Assembly: GCA_020061965.1 (NCBI GenBank) | Contig: JAGUXG010000003.1 | Location: 1-6,020 of the forward strand | Reading direction: 5' to 3' | DNA: 6,020 nucleotides | Source of the DNA: a bacterium | Lineage (GTDB): Bacteria; UBA9089; UBA9088; JAGUXG01 | In this document: positions 1 through 6,020 of the stretch, one piece after another | Position numbering within the stretch: the first letter of the stretch is position 1 | How the letters are laid out: each line of letters begins with the position of its first letter | The notes under the pieces: generated by a model | Told to the model about the DNA's origin: nothing | Databases searched by the model: none | The model's input: the letters and a program-made list of their open reading frames with translations, nothing else | Translations under genes and position numbers: made by a program

Positions 1-1
1 A

Positions 2-1891
2 ACATTCTCCATAACATTCATAGTCAATACCCAAACAGGTGGAACTACTACAATAACAGCTACGAGCTTCCAGCTATCAGCTACCAGCTCTTTTGTTATT
101 CTTCCATCAATTCTTCTGCTTACATCTACCGAAGGCATTATTGGCACAGAGATAACTGTCCAAGGATGTGGATTTTCTCTCAATACCTTAGTCTGGATAG
201 ACTTTGGCATACACCAGACTATTACCACCTCAAATACCAACACAAATGGCACATTCTCTGCTACCTTTATTATAGACACCCAAACAGGAGGAATAACTAT
301 TCTAACTGCTTCTTCATCATTTGAATTTGCCACGACTACCTTCTATATCCTGCCTTCCATAACCCTGCTCAGCCCTGCTTCTGGGATTGTTGGCACAGAG
401 GTTACTATAGAGGGTAATGGGGTATGGGCAGATAGTGCAATAGTCATAGACTTTGGCATACATCAAATGGTGACCACTGATTTAGCCAGCGAAAGCGGAA
501 CCTTCAGTCTAACCTTTCTTGTCACTCCTCAGCGAGGAGGCTCAACCGTTATAACAGCAACCTGCTTTTTTACTGGCTTGGCAACGACAACCTTTCGTAT
601 CTTATCAAATATAATAGGCTTGCTTCCAGATAAAGCACCATTTGGCTCTATAGTGACTATAACTGGATTAGGGTTCACAGACCTTGTTTTGGTTCATTTT
701 GGCAAGACCGAGACAATAACCACGACAGAAGTGAGCGAAATAGGATTTTTCTCTGTTACATTTATGGTTGATGACCAACCATGTGGAACAATCACAGTTA
801 CTGCTCAAGACTCCAATTCCTTCTCCACAACCTCTTTTTATATTCTGCCTAAAATCTTCCTATGCCCTGAGTTTGGTCCAGTAGGGACTATTGTTACAGT
901 TCTCGGGATGGGTTATGAAGCTTATGGCAGTATTACCATAGACTTTGGGGTAAGCCTGACTATTGCTACTACTATAGCCTCAGACTCTGGAACATTTTCT
1001 ATTACCTTTGTTGTTGACAGTCAGCCCTATAGTTCAACAACAATCACAGCCACAAGCTATGCAGGTTTGGCAACCACAATCTTCTTCATCCAACCAGGAA
1101 TTATTCTCATTCCTGACTATGGCTCTTTTGGAAACGAAATCACTGTCCTTGGTGCAGGCTACGGAGGAACAGATACAATCACTATCTCCTTTGGTCAAAA
1201 CCCAAGCATCACTGTTGGCACATCCTTCTCCTCTGGAACCTTCAATATAACCTTTATTGTTGATAGCCAACCTTCACAAATCCTTGTTGTGACCGCAGAA
1301 GGGTGTTCTGGTGCTGTCTCAACAGCAGTCTTCAGCCTTGCCCAAATCTGGCTTATGCCTTCTACTGGCACAGGGATACCTGCTACCATCACCCTCATAG
1401 GGGCTGGGTTTATGAAGGATACTATAATCAGCACCAACACCATAAAGATAGGCGATGGGTTTGCTACTTTTACTCTTACCCAGCATCCAGAGATAAAGGT
1501 AGATGCAGATGGCTCCTTTACCCTTCAGCTTATCCTTCCTTCTCTTCCTGCAGGTTTGCACGATGTTCAGATCAAGGCAGACTCTCGCATCTATACCTTT
1601 GTTGACAGATACATCGTCTCTGGAAGGATAGCCTTATCTCCTTGGGGTGGAACAGGAGAAGCTGGGAATAAGACCGTTATTACAGGCACAGGCTTCACAG
1701 GAAGCAGTAGCTTAAAACCAATTCTCTTTGGGCCTGTACCAATCACTCAATTTGAGCCATCACCCATTCTGACAAATGAACAAGGAGGATTTGTAGCTAC
1801 ACTTACCCTGCCTTCTTTTCAGTTGAATCAGACCCTTACTGTAAAGGCAGAGGATATGACAGAAAGGTTTGCCACAGCAATCTATTATGTG
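2..1891 (+). repeat. Tandem IPT/TIG-like repeats (type I): one partial and seven full units
   Basis: Units begin at the I-L-P-x-I motif or its equivalent at 98, 347, 599, 842, 1088, 1337 and 1613, giving lengths of 83, 84, 81, 82, 83, 92 and about 93 residues. Bases 2-97 are the tail of an earlier unit. The pattern is I-L-P-x-I-x-L-x-P, then G-x-x-G-T-x-V-T-V-x-G-x-G-F, then I-x-I-D-F-G, then S-G-T-F-S-x-T-F-x-V-D-x-Q-P, then T-I-T-A-T-S and A-T-T-x-F. The V-T-V-x-G-x-G-F core is the usual signature of IPT/TIG immunoglobulin-like folds; this family call is by pattern only. The last two units are longer and more divergent: they lose the D-F-G and V-D-x-Q-P segments and carry more charged residues. 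Such arrays usually act as rigid spacers or adhesive stalks outside the cell. Confidence 0.85.
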
Positions 1892-4800
1892 AATAGAGCG
1901 CCACTCTTAACCTACCCATATGTCACACCTGTTCAGGGCGAAATGTTTGTGGCTACCTTCACCTTTTCTGCAACGTATAGAGATTACTATGGAGATGAGC
2001 CGATGCCAGGTTATCCAAGGGTTCTTCTCATATTGGATGAAAAGGTGATGCAGGAATTAGAGCTTGAATATTTTTCAGGTAACATCCCTCAGGGTGCTTG
2101 TTATAATGGTTCAACCGCAATCTATGAGCCAGGAATTTACAGCTGGGAGGTAAGGGCTTTTGACAAATTTGGTGTTCCTGCCAAGCCCTTAACAGGCGGT
2201 GAGATAACTGTTCTGGCTGGGATTCCTCCAGTTTTATCCTGGGTTGGAACAGAGACAGGGTTTGAAAATGATGGCATCTCTCCGAATGAAGGAACTGCAG
2301 GCCTTACTCTGTTCACCTATAAGGTCAGATATGCTGATCTTCCGAATAAGCCACCGATGGAGGGCTATCCTTTTGTGAACCTTTACATAGGAGAGCTGTT
2401 TATTGGCAGTTTCACCATGCAAAAGGAGGACCCAGGTGATACAGATGGTAAATATATCTATGTTGGGACAACAACCTTATCTACAGCCAGCACTTCTTAT
2501 TCTTATGAGTTTGAAGCCAAGAATAAGTATAATGTCAAGGCTATTGGAACAGCAACAGGGCTTTTTAATGGTCCTATTGTTTATGGGGAGAACCTTCAAC
2601 CAATACTCTCCTGGGTTAATGAGAATGGCTATATTGTTGATGGGGTTTATCCTGAGAAGGATAAAGAGAATGCTACATTCACTTTTAAGATTCTGTATCA
2701 GGACCAGAATAACGATCCACCAGGTTCCATAACCCTTATCTTGACCTATCCATCCGGAGCCACTCTCCCCTATCTTCTCTTTGCCACAGAAACAGCTTAT
2801 TCTGTTGGTGTTGTTTATGGGACAAGTTTGACTCTGTCTATGATGGGAACATATTCTCATCAGTTTATAGCCACGGATATTTTGGGAAGTTCAACATCCA
2901 TTACAGCATTAGGTCCTGAGGTTCTAACAAGTCCAATCCTCAGCTTCACAGGCGAAGACAATTATGTGAATGACGGTCTTCATCCAGAGGCAGGGGTGGC
3001 TGGAGGGACATTCTTCAGATATAAGGTTATCTATCGTCATAGCGTAGGATATGCTCCAAAGTTTGTAGTTGTTTATATCACTAAAGGCGGTGTTCCTGTA
3101 GTAGATCTACCTCTCTGGCCTGAAAAAGGAGGCTTTGGACCAGCAGATTTTATTCAAGGAGCAACCTATACCTTCCAGTATAGATTCCTCTCTTATGGCA
3201 GCTTTGAGTATAGATTTGCCGCAGAGGATATTCAAGGCATGACTGCAATTGGCACGCCGACATTAGGACCATCTCCTGGTCCTGTTGTGGCTGGTGGCGG
3301 AGGAGTATCGCCTGTTCTTAGTTGGCCAAACATAGAGGGCTTCTCAGATGGATTAGAGCCTTATAGTGGAACGATAAGCACGCCTTTCACCTTTAAGGTT
3401 GCCTATCAAGATGCAAATAATGACCCTCCAGCACCAGGGGATCCGAGGGTAGAGATATGGAAGAATGCCAACACCCTTTTGGGATACTTCAGTATGAACC
3501 ATGCTGACCCGGATGATACTACATTTTCTGATGGAAAGGTCTATACGATTGATCTGGCTATTGGTGAGGTGGGATTAGATTATAGGTATAGATTCCTGGC
3601 GAATGATATCTCAGGGAATCCTGCTACAGGTCTTCCTACTGCTTTCAGAAGCGCTCCGAGAATAACTACAGAACCTGTCCTTGAGTGGAGTCAAGCCAGC
3701 GAGTTTATAACTAAGGGTATAAATAAAGTGGCAATTCCTAAAGGCGAGAAGATACGGTATGAGGTAATCTATAGAAGCACAGAGAATCATCCACCAGTAA
3801 CTCCTTGTAAGGTTCATATACTTTTAGGTGGTGAAGAGATTGTTTGTAGTGATATGAGTCCTGTTGATATTTTAGATATAAACTATCAGGATGGAAAGCT
3901 CTATTACTTTAATTATACTCCTTTATGGACATCATCTAACTACTCAGCCACATCATCTTATGCTTATTGGTTTGAGGCAAAAGACTCCTGCTCCTACGTT
4001 TCAGCTATTGGCAGCCCGACCTGCCTGAATTATGGTCCAAAGGTCTCTGGGGCAAATGACATTCCTCAGCTTCTCTGGCTTGGCACAGATCCTTATAAGA
4101 CAGACGGTGTTGACCCGGATGTAGGCACACCTGGGACAAACTTTGTCTTTAAGGTTATGTATAAAGACCCGAATAACGACCCACCATTAGCTGCACCAAG
4201 TATCACAATCAAGAAGGGAAGTAATGTGCTTTTCGTAGGTTCTATGACCAAGGCATCTGGTAGTTTTGAGTGCTCAAGGGCTGGGATAACATATCAGTTT
4301 GACCAGGTTTTGACTAATCCTGGGTCTGACTACTCATATAGCTTTGTTGTTTTTGATGAAAAGGGAGGGAAGGCAACTTTGGCTAAGACAGGTCCTCGGG
4401 TGAATAATGCACCAGAGCTTTCTTTGGCATCTCTATCCCCTGGGAGTGGTACAGCCCTTGTGACCAAATTTGCTTATAGGGTGAGATATACGGATGCGGA
4501 TAATGATGCACCATTTTCAGGTCCAAAGGTCCATATTATGATTGGAGGAATGCCGATAAACCTTCCTTCTGTCGGCACAAGTCCGTATCTAATGAAAGCT
4601 GCAAACCTTAATTCCTATAATATTGGCAGGGATTATGAATTTGTCCCGCCGCTTGATGTTCTGAGGATAGCCAGCGATGACTACACCTTCTACTTTGAGG
4701 CACAGGATACCTGGCAGGCAAAGGCAATAGGTGCTCCGACAACACCTCAAGCAGGGCCCATTGTCTATGGAAGCAATCTGGCTCCATCCCTTGCAAAATT

Positions 4801-5764
4801 CAGTCTCTCTCCAGAGATAGGAACCCCTGGTGGAGGCTATGTCTTCTCGGCAAAATATATGGATCAGAATAACGACCTTCCTGCGGACTCTTATCCAAAT
4901 GTAGAAGTATTCCTTGGAACTGTCTCAGTAAGTTCTTTTACGCTTACTTATCTCTCTGGAACACCAGCAGTCGGTTGTGTCTATTCAGGTTCTGCCACGC
5001 TGATTTCTAAGGGAACATATACCTATAGATTTACAGCCAAAGACGACCCTTTTGTTGGAACACCATTTACTGTGCAAAGCAGTCTCTATACTGGCCCAGT
5101 TGTGACAAACTTCCCTGAGCTTATCCAAGGGACAGTCTCTCCAAAGGTAGCTCAAGCTGGCTCTTACTTCTTGTTCTCTGTGGTTTATAAGGATATAGAT
5201 GATGAACAGCCTGCTACAGCTTTTCCGAGGGTCTTTCTTACCAAAAATGGCAAGCCTATCTTTGGAAGCCCGATTATGATGTTCTACTCAAATGGCGATT
5301 TCTTATTCGGTGCTACCTACGAGTATCCTATTCAACTGACAGAACCAGGTGAATACTCCTTCTGGTTTGAAGCAAAGGATATAAATGGGGCCAGGGTGTT
5401 TACTGATGTGGCTACTCTGACTGTCCTATCTGCTGCTCCACTTTTGCCAGTAATTACCCAATCTTCAGAGGTTTCCGTCATAGCCTGCTATAACTATCCC
5501 AACCCAACTTATGATGGCAAGACTATGATACGTGTAGAGTTTTCAACAGGAACTGCCAAGATTACTATCAACATATACGATGCTGCTGGGGATCTTGTTC
5601 TGGAGGTTGAACCAAGAGAAACTTGTAAAATCTATGAATATCTCTGGGATTGCAGAAACGGTAATGGTAAGCAGGTGGCTAATGGCATCTACTTTGCTCG
5701 GTGTATCATGGACTTTGGCACAAAGAAGGTAGCTAGGCTCATAAAGATAGCTGTGATCAGATAA
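2..5764 (+). CDS. Giant repeat-built surface/secreted protein with C-terminal sorting-like domain, 5' end missing
   Basis: This is one uninterrupted frame of 1,920 codons ending in TAA; the N-terminus lies outside the window. The first in-frame ATG, at 467, is not the start: upstream codons encode two further repeats of the same type, the Met sits where the previous repeat has Thr (I-D-F-G-I-H-Q-M versus I-D-F-G-I-H-Q-T), and no Shine-Dalgarno sequence precedes it. Domains in order, numbered from base 2: residues 1-630, IPT/TIG-like beta repeats; residues 634-1812, ten copies of a second Ig-like repeat with a D-x-N-N-D-P-P motif; a short linker; residues 1827-1920, a FlgD-Ig/type IX-like C-terminal domain. 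No catalytic domain or transmembrane segment is evident; the signal peptide would be upstream. The inferred role is an exported structural or adhesive protein at the cell surface. That role rests on domain style only. No partner gene is visible in the window. Confidence 0.9.
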   Translation, partial: TFSITFIVNTQTGGTTTITATSFQLSATSSFVILPSILLLTSTEGIIGTEITVQGCGFSLNTLVWIDFGIHQTITTSNTNTNGTFSATFIIDTQTGGITILTASSSFEFATTTFYILPSITLLSPASGIVGTEVTIEGNGVWADSAIVIDFGIHQMVTTDLASESGTFSLTFLVTPQRGGSTVITATCFFTGLATTTFRILSNIIGLLPDKAPFGSIVTITGLGFTDLVLVHFGKTETITTTEVSEIGFFSVTFMVDDQPCGTITVTAQDSNSFSTTSFYILPKIFLCPEFGPVGTIVTVLGMGYEAYGSITIDFGVSLTIATTIASDSGTFSITFVVDSQPYSSTTITATSYAGLATTIFFIQPGIILIPDYGSFGNEITVLGAGYGGTDTITISFGQNPSITVGTSFSSGTFNITFIVDSQPSQILVVTAEGCSGAVSTAVFSLAQIWLMPSTGTGIPATITLIGAGFMKDTIISTNTIKIGDGFATFTLTQHPEIKVDADGSFTLQLILPSLPAGLHDVQIKADSRIYTFVDRYIVSGRIALSPWGGTGEAGNKTVITGTGFTGSSSLKPILFGPVPITQFEPSPILTNEQGGFVATLTLPSFQLNQTLTVKAEDMTERFATAIYYVNRAPLLTYPYVTPVQGEMFVATFTFSATYRDYYGDEPMPGYPRVLLILDEKVMQELELEYFSGNIPQGACYNGSTAIYEPGIYSWEVRAFDKFGVPAKPLTGGEITVLAGIPPVLSWVGTETGFENDGISPNEGTAGLTLFTYKVRYADLPNKPPMEGYPFVNLYIGELFIGSFTMQKEDPGDTDGKYIYVGTTTLSTASTSYSYEFEAKNKYNVKAIGTATGLFNGPIVYGENLQPILSWVNENGYIVDGVYPEKDKENATFTFKILYQDQNNDPPGSITLILTYPSGATLPYLLFATETAYSVGVVYGTSLTLSMMGTYSHQFIATDILGSSTSITALGPEVLTSPILSFTGEDNYVNDGLHPEAGVAGGTFFRYKVIYRHSVGYAPKFVVVYITKGGVPVVDLPLWPEKGGFGPADFIQGATYTFQYRFLSYGSFEYRFAAEDIQGMTAIGTPTLGPSPGPVVAGGGGVSPVLSWPNIEGFSDGLEPYSGTISTPFTFKVAYQDANNDPPAPGDPRVEIWKNANTLLGYFSMNHADPDDTTFSDGKVYTIDLAIGEVGLDYRYRFLANDISGNPATGLPTAFRSAPRITTEPVLEWSQASEFITKGINKVAIPKGEKIRYEVIYRSTENHPPVTPCKVHILLGGEEIVCSDMSPVDILDINYQDGKLYYFNYTPLWTSSNYSATSSYAYWFEAKDSCSYVSAIGSPTCLNYGPKVSGANDIPQLLWLGTDPYKTDGVDPDVGTPGTNFVFKVMYKDPNNDPPLAAPSITIKKGSNVLFVGSMTKASGSFECSRAGITYQFDQVLTNPGSDYSYSFVVFDEKGGKATLAKTGPRVNNAPELSLASLSPGSGTALVTKFAYRVRYTDADNDAPFSGPKVHIMIGGMPINLPSVGTSPYLMKAANLNSYNIGRDYEFVPPLDVLRIASDDYTFYFEAQDTWQAKAIGAPTTPQAGPIVYGSNLAPSLAKFSLSPEIGTPGGGYVFSAKYMDQNNDLPADSYPNVEVFLGTVSVSSFTLTYLSGTPAVGCVYSGSATLISKGTYTYRFTAKDDPFVGTPFTVQSSLYTGPVVTNFPELIQGTVSPKVAQAGSYFLFSVVYKDIDDEQPATAFPRVFLTKNGKPIFGSPIMMFYSNGDFLFGATYEYPIQLTEPGEYSFWFEAKDINGARVFTDVATLTVLSAAPLLPVITQSSEVSVIACYNYPNPTYDGKTMIRVEFSTGTAKITINIYDAAGDLVLEVEPRETCKIYEYLWDCRNGNGKQVANGIYFARCIMDFGTKKVARLIKIAVIR
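1901..5437 (+). repeat. Tandem Ig-like repeats with YxDxNNDPP motif (type II), ten units
   Basis: Units start at a Pro in a P-x-L-S-W-like motif at 1901, 2228, 2600, 2933, 3311, 3674, 4064, 4412, 4784 and 5114. Their lengths are about 109, 124, 111, 126, 121, 130, 116, 124, 110 and 108 residues. Each has four landmarks: P-(V/I)-L-S-W; D-G-(V/L/I)-x-P-x-x-G; F-x-(Y/F)-K-V-x-Y-x-D-x-N-N-D-P-P; and a closing Y-x-(Y/F)-x-F-x-A-x-D, usually followed by G-x-P-T and G-P-x-V. The P-V-L-S-W opening is clearest in units 2-5 and degenerates in units 1 and 8-10. The alternating hydrophobic pattern implies beta-sandwich domains. The acidic D-x-N-N-D loop could bind calcium, as acidic loops do in other extracellular repeat proteins, but that is inference. 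I do not recognise a named family with confidence. Confidence 0.8.
5480..5761 (+). other. C-terminal FlgD-Ig / type IX secretion sorting-like domain
   Basis: The last 94 residues form a compact domain set off from the repeats by a Pro/Ser-containing linker (about 5438-5479). Visible landmarks are Y-N-Y-P-N-P near its start, G-K-T-M-I-R-V-E-F, I-N-I-Y-D-A-A-G-D-L-V, W-D-C-R-N-G-N-G-K-Q-V-A-N-G-I-Y-F, and a terminal K-I-A-V-I-R. This order matches the FlgD-like Ig fold and the related C-terminal domains that direct proteins through the type IX secretion system, where the last strand carries the signal. The usual W-D-G is W-D-C here. The domain has four cysteines (in A-C-Y-N, E-T-C-K, W-D-C-R and A-R-C-I), many for a module of this size. 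Whether the host has a type IX system cannot be seen from this window. Confidence 0.8.
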
Positions 5765-5778
5765 GCTATGGTTTCGTG

Positions 5779-5870
5779 AATTTATTAGCCACTGATTGAC
5801 TTTGGATGAGACGAGGATTCTTAAATAGTTATCAAAAGAAGATCCTCGATGAATCCGTGGCTAAAAAATT
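5779..5870. repeat. Large nested inverted repeat downstream of the gene
   Basis: The left arm (5779-5797) and right arm (5852-5870) are complementary at 17 of 19 positions; the core TTAGCCAC / GTGGCTAA (5785-5792 and 5857-5864) is perfect. Inside lies a second perfect 7-bp stem, CGAGGAT (5812-5818) with ATCCTCG (5842-5848), which can extend by four pairs (5819-5822 with 5836-5839) past a 2-base bulge. The gap between outer and inner stems is asymmetric, 14 bases on the left and 3 on the right. It starts 14 bases after the stop codon. It may be an intergenic palindromic (REP/MITE-like) element or a 3' end structure that stabilises or terminates the long mRNA. The right arm is A-rich and then runs into T-rich sequence (AAAAAATTTTG), so it is not a classic terminator. 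Confidence 0.7.
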
Positions 5871-5905
5871 TTGTAGTAATCAGTGTCAAAATCCAGCTGT
5901 AGGCC

Positions 5906-5951
5906 GATAAGTTCTTTCGTCGTAACTATTTACTTATCTGAAGTGTTTTTT
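5906..5951 (+). terminator. Possible weak rho-independent terminator
   Basis: A 7-bp perfect stem, GATAAGT (5906-5912) with ACTTATC (5932-5938), encloses a 19-base loop. Seven bases later there is a run of six T (5946-5951), followed by CTTT. The stem is AT-rich, the loop is long and the T run does not touch the stem, so it is a poor terminator by the usual rules. It is the only stem-plus-T-run seen after the gene, about 145 bases past the stop codon. The loop also pairs with part of the upstream inverted repeat (5823-5831 with 5923-5931), so the two structures would compete. Confidence 0.3.
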
Positions 5952-5974
5952 CTTTAACCTATTGAAATTCAACA

Positions 5975-6015
5975 ACTTACGAGATTTCACTAAACATTTT
6001 GGCAAAATCGTAAGT
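5975..6015. repeat. Inverted repeat at the right edge
   Basis: ACTTACGA (5975-5982) is perfectly complementary to TCGTAAGT (6008-6015). Skipping one extra G in the left arm lets the stem grow inward (ATTT with AAAT), for about 11-12 pairs around an internal loop of roughly 17 bases. No T run follows within the window, so it is not clearly a terminator. It could be an operator-like palindrome for the next gene, part of a mobile element end, or another copy of an intergenic palindrome. The window ends five bases later, so its full extent is unknown. Confidence 0.5.
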
Positions 6016-6020
6016 ACTTG

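Noticed and set aside
467..469. ATG as the start codon of the long gene
   Set aside because: The frame is open back to base 2 and codes for two more repeats of the same kind. The Met is in mid-repeat and there is no ribosome binding site before it.
1008..1605. Overlapping open frames on both strands (for example 1008-1250 and 1303-1605 plus, 1034-1270, 1195-1443 and 1319-1561 minus)
   Set aside because: They lie fully inside the long repeat gene, have low-complexity or Cys/His-rich translations with no domain sense, and lack start signals.
2234..2860. Open frames at 2403-2732 plus and 2234-2422 and 2477-2860 minus
   Set aside because: They are shadows of the type II repeat coding frame, with no recognisable motifs.
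3611..4796. Minus-strand open frames at 3611-3817 and 4608-4796
   Set aside because: They are antisense to well-conserved repeat units and their translations look random.
2..5437. CRISPR array or other spaced DNA repeat
   Set aside because: The periodicity is in the protein (249-390 bases per unit) with diverged DNA. There are no short identical repeats with unique spacers.
5796..5826. Promoter-like TTGACT (5796-5801) and TTAAAT (5821-5826)
   Set aside because: The 19-base spacer is long, the -10 match is 4 of 6, the elements fall inside the palindrome, and no gene follows closely in the window.
5806..5910. 34-codon plus-strand ORF starting M-R-R-G-F-L-N-S and containing C-S-N-Q-C
   Set aside because: It has no Shine-Dalgarno sequence, overlaps the large inverted repeat, and shows no resemblance to a known small protein. 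A 17-codon ORF at 5849 was rejected for the same reasons.

Overview
The window is almost entirely one very long plus-strand coding region, open from base 2 to a TAA stop at 5762-5764 (1,920 codons visible), followed by about 256 bases of AT-rich, hairpin-rich non-coding DNA. The gene is cut off by the left edge. The reading frame is already inside a repeat at base 2, and the first in-frame ATG (467) lies in the middle of a repeat, so it is not the real start.

The protein is built from three kinds of module. (1) Positions 2-1891 hold the tail of one and seven further beta-rich repeats of about 81-92 residues, resembling IPT/TIG immunoglobulin-like domains. They are rich in Thr, Ser and Ile, and the first 445 visible residues contain only five Lys/Arg. 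(2) Positions 1901-5437 hold ten copies of a different repeat of about 109-130 residues. It opens with P-x-L-S-W, has a Y-x-D-x-N-N-D-P-P motif in the middle, and closes with Y-x-(Y/F)-x-F-x-A-x-D followed by G-P-x-V. (3) Positions 5480-5761 encode a 94-residue C-terminal module with Y-N-Y-P-N-P, I-Y-D-x-x-G and W-D-x-R-N-x-x-G-x-x-V-x-x-G-x-Y motifs. This pattern is typical of FlgD-like Ig / type IX-type C-terminal sorting domains. The whole reads as a giant secreted or surface-anchored fibrous protein (adhesin, S-layer-like or matrix protein). No enzyme domain is visible.

The organism is a bacterium with moderately AT-leaning DNA and frequent ATA, AGA and AGG codons. Long proteins of IPT/TIG-like repeats ending in a Y-N-Y-P-N-P module are common in uncultivated candidate phyla and in Bacteroidetes/FCB-group relatives. 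The domain style suggests a candidate-phylum genome (Desantisbacteria- or Omnitrophica-like), but this is an impression and not a sequence match.

The downstream non-coding stretch holds a large imperfect inverted repeat (5779-5870, arms matching at 17 of 19 positions, with an inner 7-bp stem), a possible weak terminator hairpin (5906-5951) and a second inverted repeat at the right edge (5975-6015). No convincing gene is seen there. I did not find a multi-gene system: the interest lies in the repeat architecture of the protein and in the palindromic DNA after it.
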